A stretch of 64,000 bases of DNA from Bisbaumannia sp015645095. Its GTDB lineage: Bacteria > Pseudomonadota > Gammaproteobacteria > Pseudomonadales > Halomonadaceae. The position numbers and the translations under genes are program-made. Below, piece by piece: positions 7,621 through 16,424 of the stretch. The stretch lies in NCBI GenBank assembly GCA_036871055.1, contig CP141893.1, positions 2,666,001 to 2,730,000 on the forward strand, given 5' to 3'. Position 1 is the first letter of the stretch; each line of letters begins with the position of its first letter. Under the pieces are notes generated by a model. The model saw only the letters and a program-made list of their open reading frames with translations, did no database searches and was not told where the DNA came from.

Positions 7621-7842
7621 TCATCCCTGATACTGCAAGCCATATTCACTAACCAAGGACTCCCACTGTTCCTTCTCCATTTCATCACCCATCGCCACTG
7701 GGTCGTTTTGACTAGCCTCATCAATCACTTCAACAAGATAAAAATCAGAAGGATCATCACCGAAAGCACTTTCCACCACAAACCTCATCCCTTCAGTTTT
7801 CTTGGTTGAAATATATAGCCCCAGCTTGGGTAGTTCACTCAT
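7621..7842 (-). CDS. Cassette-encoded small acidic protein
   Basis: This 73-residue acidic protein starts MSELPKLGLYIS and ends QYQG. The ATG at 7842 follows a strong AAGGAG site, so the longer frame starting at 7878 is rejected. Residues such as FYLVEVIDEAS and MEKEQWESLVSEYGL suggest a small alpha/beta fold. The pattern is one I associate with conserved hypothetical proteins of integron cassettes, but I cannot name a function. It is the first gene of the surviving array. Confidence 0.7.
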   Translation of the reverse strand: MSELPKLGLYISTKKTEGMRFVVESAFGDDPSDFYLVEVIDEASQNDPVAMGDEMEKEQWESLVSEYGLQYQG

Positions 7843-8856
7843 CGAAAATCTCCTTATACAGAAAATTAGGTGGCGCACTCTATGATTGCGATTAACATCG
7901 CCAGCACGTTTGTCTGGAAAATGCAGCCTACCAGTACTTCAGTAACCGTTTGATTATAAAAGGCATGAATCTAAATTAGGCTATATATCCAGAATTCACA
8001 CGCCTGCTGCATCAGGGAAAACGCATGAAAAAACCTACACCGCGAGAATGTCCGCCAGATAGGCCTCATCCAGCGCGGCTTTCTTCTGCTTCCGCCGGAT
8101 TCCGCCTTTGAAACGCTTCTCTCCCTTGAGGTAATTCAAGGCGATATGACGCACCCTGGCGAGATTTTCAGCGGCCTGACCACGATGGATTTTGCAGGCA
8201 TCTTCGCGCAGCGCCACATCCAGGGACCAGTGGAGTTTATTCTCGACAAACCAATGCTGGCGAGCCGCCTCGGCAAGCTGATGGGCGCTCAGCTCGGCTG
8301 AGCTGATGTAGTAACGGATCATTGGTGTCTCCGGTGCACCGTCACCTTCCTGGCGAAAGCTCATCACCACACCCACCGTTTTCATCCCAGGCCACTCATA
8401 GCTAAGCTCCTGAAATTCATCGGTGATTTCACTGACGATATGGTAGCGGGTCTCTTGCCGCCCCCGGTTCTTCTCATCCGTGACATAGGAGTCGTCCGTG
8501 AAGCTGGCAACCTTGGCCATGGGAAACGCGGCCTCGAAGGCATCAGCCAAGGCCGGCTGATTGTCCTTCACTGACAGCAGATAATCAGCCCCCTTTTGCA
8601 GCACCTCTGTGGCAATCTTCTTCTGGCACCCCATGGCATCGATAGTCACCAAGCAGCCTTGCAGGTTAAGAAGCTTGAGCAGCTCGGGGATCGCCGTAAT
8701 CTCGTTGGATTTCTCCGCCGTCTTGACCTGACCCAGCACCACACCATTCGCCGCGCTAAAGGCACTGACCATGTGGATCGCACCTTTGCCTTTCCCTCGG
8801 CAGTACGACCCACGTAGCGTCTTGCCATCAATGGCCACTACCGCGCCTTCCGTCAC

Positions 8857-10573
8857 CCCTGCTTATTCATGAGGCCAGCCTGAAAACGAAGATAGCGGAT
8901 GGTATTCTCTTGAGAAATCAGAACGTTCCGGCAAGAACCTGATTCCAGAGGACCATCCGCTATGGGTGAAAGCCTATCCACCTGGACGCCCTCGTGCAAC
9001 GGCTCTGTTCGTGTCGAGCTGAGCGGCCAGCGCACCACCAGCGACTGCGGGGCGCTGCTGCTGCGTGACGCCCTCGACAACAGCGGCGTGATCGAGGCAC
9101 TCGAAGACAATCTGGTCGATCGGCGCCATCCGCTGCGCATCCGTCATTCGCTGGCCAGCCAGTTGCGCACCCTGGTGCTGCAGCGCGCGATGGGCTGGAT
9201 CGATCTCAGCGATACCGACATGTTGCGTCGTGACCCGCTCTGGCAGCTGGCCTGCAGCGATGCGCGCGGCATGACGCCCCTGGCCCAGGACCGGCCGTCT
9301 CAAGCCACGTTGTCGCGGCTGCTGACCTGCCTCGGCCGTAACGACAACATCGACGCCGTGCACGAAGGCCTGCTGCGATTAGTGATCTGGCGCCTGACCT
9401 CGCTGAAGAATGGCGAGCGCCCCAAGCAGCTGACGCTGGACATCGACGGCCTGCCGATCGAGGTCCATGGCCACCAAGGCGGCTCGGCATTTCATGGACT
9501 TTACGGGGCCCGAATCTACTCGCCCTTGGTGGCCTCGCTGGCCGAAACCGGTGACATGGTGGGCGGTCTACTTCGCGAGGGTAACGCCGGCCCGGCCGAG
9601 AATGCCGATACCTGGATTCCCCACTTGGTGCGGCGACTCCACGAAAGCGCCGGGGCCCAGGTTCGAGTGCGTATCGATGCCGGCTTCACCGACAATGACA
9701 CGCTGGAGGCGCTGGAAGAGCGCGACATCGAGTACTTGGGCCGGTTACGCAGCCACAAGGGCCTTCACAAACTGGCGGCGCCATACTTGAAGCGGCCCCG
9801 CGGCCGACCTCCTGAGCAGCTTCGAGAATGGTGCCATGACCTTGAGTACCAAGCCGGTTCCTGGACGGCGCCTCGACGCGTGGTGCTGGTGGTGCAGGAA
9901 CGTCCCGATGATCTGTTGCTGCATGCCTTCTTCCTGGTCACCAACCTCGGCAAGTTCGACTGGCCGCCGGAGAAGGTCCTGGCGCTATACCGCAAGCGCG
10001 GCAGCGCCGAAGCGCACATGGGCGAAGTGAAATCGGCGCTCGACGTGCACCTCTCGTCGACGGATCGCGGCGCCTCCACGGTTCAGGACGTGATGGCCCG
10101 CAACGAGGTGAGCCTGCTGCTGAGCCTCTATGCCTACCAAGTCCTGCATGGCCTGCGCTGCCTGCTGGAGCGACAGACCCGGCAGGGCTGGAGCCTGAGC
10201 CGGATGCGCGAACAGGTGCTCAAGGTCGCTGCCACCTTGTCACTGCACGCCCGGCGCATCACCGTTCACCTCGGCGCTGCTGCTGATAAATGGTGGCCGA
10301 CGCTGCTGAAGGGGCTGCCGAAGCTGACCGCGCTGCACTGATGCTCTACGCGATGATGAGTGACCGAGAACAAGGCAATCATAATGATGGCCGGCGAGCA
10401 CGGCTGCCTGGATGGCCATCATCTATGCCTGAACGATATAAAAGAGCGCATCAAGGCTGCTCGGAAGAAATAAGTGGAGTGCCCTTCAGGCGACAACCGC
10501 TGCTGGTGGCAAGCGCAGCCGACAAGCCATGGGGTCATAACGCGCGATTCGGTACCTTCGTGAATAAGGCGGG
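8857..10573 (+). mobile_element. IS1380-family insertion sequence, copy 1
   Basis: This 1717-bp element has ends CCCTGCTTATTCATGAGG and CCCGCCTTATTCACGAAGG (inverted). The pentamer GTCAC occurs at 8852-8856 and 10574-10578 as a target duplication inside the ISAs1 transposase gene. The same element recurs, apparently base for base, at 11424-13140, which points to recent transposition. Confidence 0.92.
8962..10341 (+). CDS. IS1380-family transposase, copy 1
   Basis: This 459-residue DDE transposase catalyses cut-and-paste movement of its own element. Family features include LTLDIDGLPIEVHGHQ with the first acidic residue (about residue 155), the RIYSPLVASLAETGDMVGG stretch, RVRIDAGFTD, and YRKRGSAEAHMGE with the final Glu. 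It is full length, with no stop or frameshift, so it is probably active. The start codon follows the left inverted repeat by about 105 bp. Confidence 0.95.
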   Translation: MGESLSTWTPSCNGSVRVELSGQRTTSDCGALLLRDALDNSGVIEALEDNLVDRRHPLRIRHSLASQLRTLVLQRAMGWIDLSDTDMLRRDPLWQLACSDARGMTPLAQDRPSQATLSRLLTCLGRNDNIDAVHEGLLRLVIWRLTSLKNGERPKQLTLDIDGLPIEVHGHQGGSAFHGLYGARIYSPLVASLAETGDMVGGLLREGNAGPAENADTWIPHLVRRLHESAGAQVRVRIDAGFTDNDTLEALEERDIEYLGRLRSHKGLHKLAAPYLKRPRGRPPEQLREWCHDLEYQAGSWTAPRRVVLVVQERPDDLLLHAFFLVTNLGKFDWPPEKVLALYRKRGSAEAHMGEVKSALDVHLSSTDRGASTVQDVMARNEVSLLLSLYAYQVLHGLRCLLERQTRQGWSLSRMREQVLKVAATLSLHARRITVHLGAAADKWWPTLLKGLPKLTALH

Positions 10574-10930
10574 GTCACGTCATGGCAGGCCTTCATCCAT
10601 TCGGCAAACGCGCTTTGCAGTTGCTCAGCGTTCACCAGGGCCATGACCCTGGCCAAGGTGTCATGGCTGGGCACGCCAGCCTCAAAATCACCGTACTGGC
10701 GGAGAAAGTCGAGCTTCGCATGGCCAAAGTCCTCGATCTCGTCCCAACCCTCTGCACCACAGATCACCGCACAGACCGTCAGGAACAGGATATCCGACAG
10801 CTGATGCTGCACTTTCCAAGCCTGGCGGAAGTCGGGAACGATCGATAAATGGTGCATAAGGGACGGTGTCAGCATCGGGTCATCCATGAGAAAAAGGCGT
10901 TAGATGACCACATTAGATCCTACTGGTAAA

Positions 10931-10961
10931 GCGCTACGACGCCCGTCGTAGCGCGGTTTTT
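10931..10961 (+). terminator. Intrinsic terminator inside the ISAs1 right end
   Basis: The perfect 11-bp arms GCGCTACGACG/CGTCGTAGCGC with a 2-nt loop are followed by GGTTTTT. It reads on the plus strand, opposite to the transposase, close to the element's end. Confidence 0.7.
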
Positions 10962-10986
10962 CATGCGTTTTCCCTGCCTGCTGCAT

Positions 10987-11304
10987 TTTCCGGAAAGGCC
11001 TCTCTGGGTCGGTATCGGCCAACCGCAAGCCCCCTGCTCTGCTCCGGTATGGATTTACCGATCTGCGGGCACGCTACCGCCAGGGCGGTGCCGCGTGGCG
11101 CCGCCTCCTTGGCTACGAGCTTACTGCAGTCGCCTAGTAGCGGCGCCAACAGCCCGGCCAGTCATATCCCTTAGCATTTAACCTACTAAAGATGACTTCG
11201 GCTTGGCCACTCGATTCTTGAATTTTTCATGACTCGCGGCTTGCAAGGCTGGTCTGTTTGCTCTGGCGGGATCGGGCGCGCTAGAGGCAGGTCTGGTGGG
11301 GATC
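10987..11304. other. Gene-free remnant between ISAs1 and the IS66 fragment
   Basis: Removing ISAs1 joins this stretch to the DNA just upstream of the cassette array at 8012. Short frames exist (for example a 62-codon one at 10961-11149) but have no recognisable protein, start signal or codon pattern. No attI, integrase remnant or RNA gene was recognised. Confidence 0.5.
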
Positions 11305-11312
11305 ATGGATAG

Positions 11313-11423
11313 GTAAGCGATCCACGAACCCCATCTTCTTGAGCTGAGCGGCGTCGATCACACTGGCAACTCCTGTTGATCTGGAGGATGCCATGAACGA
11401 ACTGACGTCAACGTAGGCTTATT
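11313..11423 (+). mobile_element. IS66-family 5' fragment
   Basis: The sequence from GTAAGCGATCCACGAACCCC through ATGAACGAACTGACG is the left end and the first codons of orfA of the complete IS66 element at 32979-35300, in opposite orientation and otherwise identical. Codon 8 of orfA is changed from CAG to TAG. The fragment is cut at GGCTTATT by IS1380 copy 2, and the rest of the IS66 element is missing. The 8 bp before it (11305-11312, ATGGATAG) equal the reverse complement of the 8 bp before the complete copy. Confidence 0.9.
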
Positions 11424-13140
11424 CCCTGCTTATTCATGAGGCCAGCCTGAAAACGAAGATAGCGGATGGTATTCTCTTGAGAAATCAGAACGTTCCGGCA
11501 AGAACCTGATTCCAGAGGACCATCCGCTATGGGTGAAAGCCTATCCACCTGGACGCCCTCGTGCAACGGCTCTGTTCGTGTCGAGCTGAGCGGCCAGCGC
11601 ACCACCAGCGACTGCGGGGCGCTGCTGCTGCGTGACGCCCTCGACAACAGCGGCGTGATCGAGGCACTCGAAGACAATCTGGTCGATCGGCGCCATCCGC
11701 TGCGCATCCGTCATTCGCTGGCCAGCCAGTTGCGCACCCTGGTGCTGCAGCGCGCGATGGGCTGGATCGATCTCAGCGATACCGACATGTTGCGTCGTGA
11801 CCCGCTCTGGCAGCTGGCCTGCAGCGATGCGCGCGGCATGACGCCCCTGGCCCAGGACCGGCCGTCTCAAGCCACGTTGTCGCGGCTGCTGACCTGCCTC
11901 GGCCGTAACGACAACATCGACGCCGTGCACGAAGGCCTGCTGCGATTAGTGATCTGGCGCCTGACCTCGCTGAAGAATGGCGAGCGCCCCAAGCAGCTGA
12001 CGCTGGACATCGACGGCCTGCCGATCGAGGTCCATGGCCACCAAGGCGGCTCGGCATTTCATGGACTTTACGGGGCCCGAATCTACTCGCCCTTGGTGGC
12101 CTCGCTGGCCGAAACCGGTGACATGGTGGGCGGTCTACTTCGCGAGGGTAACGCCGGCCCGGCCGAGAATGCCGATACCTGGATTCCCCACTTGGTGCGG
12201 CGACTCCACGAAAGCGCCGGGGCCCAGGTTCGAGTGCGTATCGATGCCGGCTTCACCGACAATGACACGCTGGAGGCGCTGGAAGAGCGCGACATCGAGT
12301 ACTTGGGCCGGTTACGCAGCCACAAGGGCCTTCACAAACTGGCGGCGCCATACTTGAAGCGGCCCCGCGGCCGACCTCCTGAGCAGCTTCGAGAATGGTG
12401 CCATGACCTTGAGTACCAAGCCGGTTCCTGGACGGCGCCTCGACGCGTGGTGCTGGTGGTGCAGGAACGTCCCGATGATCTGTTGCTGCATGCCTTCTTC
12501 CTGGTCACCAACCTCGGCAAGTTCGACTGGCCGCCGGAGAAGGTCCTGGCGCTATACCGCAAGCGCGGCAGCGCCGAAGCGCACATGGGCGAAGTGAAAT
12601 CGGCGCTCGACGTGCACCTCTCGTCGACGGATCGCGGCGCCTCCACGGTTCAGGACGTGATGGCCCGCAACGAGGTGAGCCTGCTGCTGAGCCTCTATGC
12701 CTACCAAGTCCTGCATGGCCTGCGCTGCCTGCTGGAGCGACAGACCCGGCAGGGCTGGAGCCTGAGCCGGATGCGCGAACAGGTGCTCAAGGTCGCTGCC
12801 ACCTTGTCACTGCACGCCCGGCGCATCACCGTTCACCTCGGCGCTGCTGCTGATAAATGGTGGCCGACGCTGCTGAAGGGGCTGCCGAAGCTGACCGCGC
12901 TGCACTGATGCTCTACGCGATGATGAGTGACCGAGAACAAGGCAATCATAATGATGGCCGGCGAGCACGGCTGCCTGGATGGCCATCATCTATGCCTGAA
13001 CGATATAAAAGAGCGCATCAAGGCTGCTCGGAAGAAATAAGTGGAGTGCCCTTCAGGCGACAACCGCTGCTGGTGGCAAGCGCAGCCGACAAGCCATGGG
13101 GTCATAACGCGCGATTCGGTACCTTCGTGAATAAGGCGGG
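11424..13140 (+). mobile_element. IS1380-family insertion sequence, copy 2
   Basis: This is a 1717-bp element with the same sequence and orientation as copy 1. Its left neighbour is the IS66 orfA fragment (ending TTATT) and its right neighbour is unrelated DNA (TTCAC), so no target duplication is visible. The simplest reading is insertion into IS66 followed by a deletion starting at the right end of the IS1380 element. Confidence 0.9.
11529..12908 (+). CDS. IS1380-family transposase, copy 2
   Basis: Its 459-residue product is identical to the transposase encoded at 8962-10341, with all catalytic motifs intact (LTLDIDG, RIDAGF, YRKRGSAEAH). Having two identical copies only about 850 bp apart in direct orientation makes the intervening DNA, which includes the ISAs1 5' part, prone to deletion by homologous recombination. 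Confidence 0.95.
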   Translation: MGESLSTWTPSCNGSVRVELSGQRTTSDCGALLLRDALDNSGVIEALEDNLVDRRHPLRIRHSLASQLRTLVLQRAMGWIDLSDTDMLRRDPLWQLACSDARGMTPLAQDRPSQATLSRLLTCLGRNDNIDAVHEGLLRLVIWRLTSLKNGERPKQLTLDIDGLPIEVHGHQGGSAFHGLYGARIYSPLVASLAETGDMVGGLLREGNAGPAENADTWIPHLVRRLHESAGAQVRVRIDAGFTDNDTLEALEERDIEYLGRLRSHKGLHKLAAPYLKRPRGRPPEQLREWCHDLEYQAGSWTAPRRVVLVVQERPDDLLLHAFFLVTNLGKFDWPPEKVLALYRKRGSAEAHMGEVKSALDVHLSSTDRGASTVQDVMARNEVSLLLSLYAYQVLHGLRCLLERQTRQGWSLSRMREQVLKVAATLSLHARRITVHLGAAADKWWPTLLKGLPKLTALH

Positions 13141-13189
13141 TTCACGCTAAACGGCGAAGAACCCGAAGTAAGTGCCTGGCCCGGTCGGC

Positions 13190-13954
13190 TCACAGGGCAC
13201 TGCGAAAGCGCAGGATCCGGCCGTGATCCCTGGGGTCATCGAGGAAGTCCGCCTGCACGCCGAAGGTGCGGCGCAGCCGCTCGACGGTGAGGACCCGCTC
13301 GGGCGGGCCGATGTCCACCAGGCGGCCGGCTTCCATCACCCCGATGCGATCACAGGCCATGGCCTGATTGAGGTCGTGCAGGGCGATCACCACCGTGACC
13401 GGTAGCCGCCCGACCAGTTGCAGGATCGACAGCTGGTGGCGGATATCCAGGTGGTTGGTGGGCTCGTCGAGCAGCAGGATCCTCGGCCGCTGGGCCAGGG
13501 CGCGGGCGATATGCACCCGCTGGCGTTCGCCGCCGGAGAGGGTGTGCCAGAGACGCCCCGCCAGATGTCCCATATCGACGTCGTCGAGGGCCTGGCCGAC
13601 GATGGCATCATCCTCGTCGGACCAGGGCCGCAGCGGCGAGAGGAAGGGGGTCCGACCCAGGGCGACCACCTGGTGAACCACCACCCGGTCGAGGGTCTCC
13701 GCCTGCTGCTCGACGAAGGCGAGGGCGCGGGCGATATCCCGCTGGCGCATCCGCTGCATCGGCCGGTCATCCACCAGCACGCGTCCGCGCTTCGGCCGGC
13801 GCAGCCCGGCCAAGACCCGTAGCAGGGTGCTCTTGCCCGAGCCATTCGGGCCGATCAGGCCGAAGGTCTCCCCGGGGGCCACCGTGAGGCTGACCTCGCT
13901 CAGCAAGCGGTGCCCCTGGATCGTCCAGTCTATGCCTTCCGCGCTCAGTCTCAT
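13190..13954 (-). CDS. ABC importer ATPase, FecE/BtuD type
   Basis: This 254-residue cytoplasmic ATPase has Walker A GPNGSGKST (about residue 37), signature LSGGERQR, Walker B ILLLDEPTNHLD and the H-loop ALHDLNQAM. It would power the permease and binding protein encoded upstream, with which it overlaps by 4 bp (ATGA). The frame extends far beyond the ATG at 13954, but that extension is only the permease gene in another frame. Family resemblance is to iron-siderophore and cobalamin importers. The gap to the IS1380 end is only about 50 bp, so any native terminator was probably lost. Confidence 0.9.
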   Translation of the reverse strand: MRLSAEGIDWTIQGHRLLSEVSLTVAPGETFGLIGPNGSGKSTLLRVLAGLRRPKRGRVLVDDRPMQRMRQRDIARALAFVEQQAETLDRVVVHQVVALGRTPFLSPLRPWSDEDDAIVGQALDDVDMGHLAGRLWHTLSGGERQRVHIARALAQRPRILLLDEPTNHLDIRHQLSILQLVGRLPVTVVIALHDLNQAMACDRIGVMEAGRLVDIGPPERVLTVERLRRTFGVQADFLDDPRDHGRILRFRSAL

Positions 13955-15018
13955 TGTCTTCTCGTCCCGCGCACCAGGATCATGGCGAAGGCCGGGGCGC
14001 CGATCAGCGCCGTGACCACGCCGATCGGCAGCACCTGCCCCGGCACCAGGATGCGCGAGAGGATATCCGCGCCGATCAGGAAGACCGCGCCGGCCAGCGC
14101 CGAGGCCGGGACCAGCCGGGTGTGGCGGCTGCCGACCAGGAAACGCATGGCATGGGGAATCACCAGGCCGACGAAGCCGATGGCGCCGACCATGGAGACC
14201 ATCACCGCGGTGACCAGGGCCATGGCGCCGATCAGCACGCCGCGCACCCGGTTCACGGCGATACCCAGCGCGGCGGCGCCGTCGGCCCCGAAGGTAAAGG
14301 CGTCCAGCGCCTGCCGGTACCACAGGCAGACCAGCAGGCCGCCGAGGGCGGCGGGCAGTCCCAGGAAGACATCGTCCCAGCGCACGCCGGAGAGGTTGCC
14401 CATCAGCCAGAACATGATCCCCCGCGCCTGCTCGGCACTCGCCGACCTGGCGATGATAAAGGCGGTGAGGGCATTGAAGAGCTGCGAGCCGGCGATACCG
14501 GCGAGGATGATGGCCCCCGCGGCCTGGGCACCGCGTCCGCCCCCGGTGCCGCTGCCGGCGGCATGGGCGAGCAGCACCACCAGGCCGAAGGCCAGCCCCG
14601 CCCCGGCGAAGGCGCCGAGGGAGAGCGTCAGGGTGCCGGCGCCGAGCCCGGCGATGGTCACCGCCACGGCGCCGGTGGAGGCGCCGGCGGAGATCCCCAT
14701 CAGGAAGGGATCGGCCAGGGGATTGCGCAGCAGCGCCTGCAGGACCACGCCGGCCAGGGCCAGCCCGGCGCCGCAACCGGCGGCGAGCAGGGTGCGGCTG
14801 AGCCGATAGTTCCAGATGATGCCGGCATCGATGCGATCGACGGCATAGCCGGCCCCCCAGAGCTGGTTGGCCAGCACCTTGAGGATGGTCTCCACCGGGA
14901 TCGAGGTCTCGCCGATGGCGGTACCCGCCATGATGGCGATAAACAGGATCGGTGGCGCCAGCCAGGCCCAGCGCCATGGCAAGCGCACCGATGGAGGCAG
15001 GACTATCGACGAATTCAT
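13951..15018 (-). CDS. ABC importer permease, FecCD/BtuC type
   Basis: This 355-residue inner-membrane permease has about ten hydrophobic helices. Typical FecCD motifs are present: RLSRTLLAAGCGAGLALAG, then LLRNPLADPFLMGISAGAS, and near the end GFVGLVIPHAMRFLVG, which contacts the ATPase. It overlaps both neighbours by 4 bp, so binding protein, permease and ATPase form one translationally coupled operon. The substrate could be a ferric siderophore, haem or a corrinoid; position beside the cob genes favours a corrinoid but does not prove it. Confidence 0.9.
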   Translation of the reverse strand: MNSSIVLPPSVRLPWRWAWLAPPILFIAIMAGTAIGETSIPVETILKVLANQLWGAGYAVDRIDAGIIWNYRLSRTLLAAGCGAGLALAGVVLQALLRNPLADPFLMGISAGASTGAVAVTIAGLGAGTLTLSLGAFAGAGLAFGLVVLLAHAAGSGTGGGRGAQAAGAIILAGIAGSQLFNALTAFIIARSASAEQARGIMFWLMGNLSGVRWDDVFLGLPAALGGLLVCLWYRQALDAFTFGADGAAALGIAVNRVRGVLIGAMALVTAVMVSMVGAIGFVGLVIPHAMRFLVGSRHTRLVPASALAGAVFLIGADILSRILVPGQVLPIGVVTALIGAPAFAMILVRGTRRQ

Positions 15019-16031
15019 CGGTCGAAGGCGAGGGTCGGCAAGGCGTCGACCAGGGTTTCGAGGCCGACGAGGGTGCGCATGGTGGCGCTCATTGCATGGG
15101 CATCCATCTCGATGATGCGGCCGTTGCGTACCGCCGACATCTCCCGGGTCACCGGGTCGCTATGCAGAAAGTCGAGCTTTTCGGCGATATCGTCGGCCGG
15201 GTAGCGACGACGATCCATGCGGGCCACCACGATGATATCCGGGTCGGCCCGGGCGATGGATTCCCAGCCGACGGTGGGCCACTCCTCATCGGATGCCACC
15301 ACGTTGCGGATGCCCAGCGCGTCCATCATATAGCCCGGTGCACCGAGCCGGCCGGCGACATAGGGATCGGCGGATCGGTCGGGGGAAGAGAACCAGAATA
15401 CCGCCGACAACTCCTCCGGCAGTTCCAGGGCCTCGGCAGCGGCGATGGCAGTCGCCTCGCGCGCTTCCAGGTCGGCCACCAGCGCCTGCCCGGCCTCCTG
15501 GACGTCGAAGATGGTGGCCAGCTCGCGGATGCCCTTGTAGACCGCCTCGGGGGAGAAGGCGGCGACGCGAGTGCCGTCGCCGCCGGTGCTGTTGTCCTTG
15601 GTATCGCAATCCGCCGGCATCACATAGGTGGCGATGCCCAGCTCGTGAAACTGCTCGCGGGTCGCGACGCTGCCGGTGGGGCCGATATGCCACTCATACT
15701 GGGCGGCGACGAGCTCGGGGCGGCGGTTGACCACGGCCTCGAAACTCGGGTCGTTGTCGGCCAATCGCTCGATGCCGGCATTGACCTCGCGGAACTCCGG
15801 CAGCACCGGAGTGAACCAGACCGAGGTGCCGGACACCCGCTCGGCCAGTCCCAGGGCATAGAGGATCTCGGTGGCCGACTGGCCGACGGTGACCGTGCTT
15901 TCCGGTGCGGATGGGACGCTGATTTCCATGCCGCAGTTGGTCAATGTCAGCGGATAATTCGTGCCATCTGACAGGGCATGGGAGGCGGGAATTATCGATA
16001 ACATGGCCAGTAGATGGCGAGCGAATTTCAT
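15015..16031 (-). CDS. ABC importer periplasmic binding protein, FecB/BtuF type
   Basis: This 338-residue protein starts with a signal peptide (MKFARHLLAMLSIIPASHA) that has no lipobox, so it is probably a free periplasmic protein. The mature part has the two-lobe TroA/FecB layout: SATEILYALGLAERVSGTS, then PELVAAQYEW, ARADPDIIVVA and a C-terminal TLVGLETLVDALP helix. It carries an unusual segment ADCDTKDNSTGGDGT near residue 146. It diverges from the riboswitch-controlled chelatase gene about 740 bp away. It is clearly different from the BtuF at 37587-38477, so its ligand may differ. Confidence 0.85.
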   Translation of the reverse strand: MKFARHLLAMLSIIPASHALSDGTNYPLTLTNCGMEISVPSAPESTVTVGQSATEILYALGLAERVSGTSVWFTPVLPEFREVNAGIERLADNDPSFEAVVNRRPELVAAQYEWHIGPTGSVATREQFHELGIATYVMPADCDTKDNSTGGDGTRVAAFSPEAVYKGIRELATIFDVQEAGQALVADLEAREATAIAAAEALELPEELSAVFWFSSPDRSADPYVAGRLGAPGYMMDALGIRNVVASDEEWPTVGWESIARADPDIIVVARMDRRRYPADDIAEKLDFLHSDPVTREMSAVRNGRIIEMDAHAMSATMRTLVGLETLVDALPTLAFDR

Positions 16032-16137
16032 AAACTTTCTTCCGGTAATATTTGGATAATGGATACTGAATTAACGCTAAGTTTTGGTTCATCGAAGATC
16101 AGAGTGAAGCCACGGAATAGCTGATTTTCGACAGGCT

Positions 16138-16243
16138 ATTGTGGGAGTTCGGCTATGCCGAACGATTGGCGCCGTCAGGCGCCTTGGTGCTTCCCAGGAT
16201 CGCCCTTCGGGCGATATCGCGCGGAATCCGCGCTCCCACAATG
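16138..16243. repeat. REP-like palindromic repeat cluster A
   Basis: The outer inverted repeat ATTGTGGGAG/CTCCCACAAT encloses several small hairpins (TTCGGC-TAT-GCCGAA, GGCGCC-GTCA-GGCGCC, ATCGCCC-TTC-GGGCGAT). The unit GTGGGAG, hairpin, CGATTGGCGCC recurs at 30598-30690 and 35713-35768. The rest of the 16032-16424 interval holds no recognisable gene. Confidence 0.8.
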
Positions 16244-16424
16244 GCATTCACGTCAGAGTGCGAAGAACCTAAGTTTTTGGCGGTAAATCGATAAATAAGC
16301 CGCGTCTTGCATGATGGGGCTCGTCGCTCTCCCCGGGGAGTCGGCGCAAGCGGCGAAGATCATGGAGGAAGTCGGCACAAAAAAACAAGCCCGGTTGCCG
16401 CCGGTGCGGTTCTTGCTTTAGGAT

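Larger units (their letters stand above)
5182..7842 (-). other. Integron gene-cassette array without integrase
   Basis: Four minus-strand genes of foreign character alternate with four attC-like sites at 5182-5229, 6189-6266, 6646-6701 and 7532-7606. Each site lies immediately after a gene stop, bounded by TAAC-type R'' and GTTA-type R' core sites with an imperfect inverted repeat between. The DNA is clearly AT-richer than the surrounding cob genes, especially at 5233-6629. No tyrosine recombinase or attI was found, so this is a cluster of attC sites lacking an integrase, possibly cut off on its upstream side by the ISAs1 insertion at 8013. The stretch 7843-8012 between the last cassette gene and that insertion shows no gene. 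Confidence 0.8.
8035..10887 (-). pseudogene. ISAs1-family transposase, split by an insertion
   Basis: The N-terminal part (10887 down to 10579: MDDPMLTPSLMHHL to KACHDV, with the H-repeat-associated domain) and the C-terminal DDE part (8856 down to 8035: VAIDGKTLRGSY, TIDAMGCQ, FVENKLHWSLDV) belong to one gene of about 377 codons. They are separated by the IS1380 element. Rejoining across the duplicated GTCAC gives a continuous HDV-TEGAVVAIDGK reading. The transposase is therefore inactive as it stands, although both halves are otherwise intact. Confidence 0.92.
8013..10976 (-). mobile_element. ISAs1-family insertion sequence, interrupted
   Basis: The ends are CAGGGAAAACGCATGAAAAA and its near-perfect inverse. 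The 10-bp flank CCTGCTGCAT occurs at both 8003-8012 and 10977-10986 as a target duplication. Without the nested IS1380 element and its 5-bp duplication the unit would be about 1242 bp, normal for the family. It inserted upstream of the integron cassettes and then became the target of the IS1380 element. Confidence 0.9.

Noticed and set aside
10961..11181. Short frames on both strands in the stretch between ISAs1 and the IS66 fragment
   Set aside because: They overlap each other, include part of the IS end, and show no recognisable protein.
8957..13140. The duplicated 1.7-kb segment considered as an assembly artefact
   Set aside because: The two copies have different flanks on both sides, and copy 1 has a clean 5-bp target duplication, so two real insertions are more likely.
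13954..15204. A 416-codon plus-strand frame opposite the ABC permease
   Set aside because: It is the shadow of the permease gene; its composition (DH, QD, GA repeats) is not protein-like.
16032..16137. A possible Fur box upstream of the second binding-protein gene
   Set aside because: The AT-rich stretch (GGATAATGGATACTG) matches the 19-bp Fur consensus only weakly, so iron control cannot be claimed.
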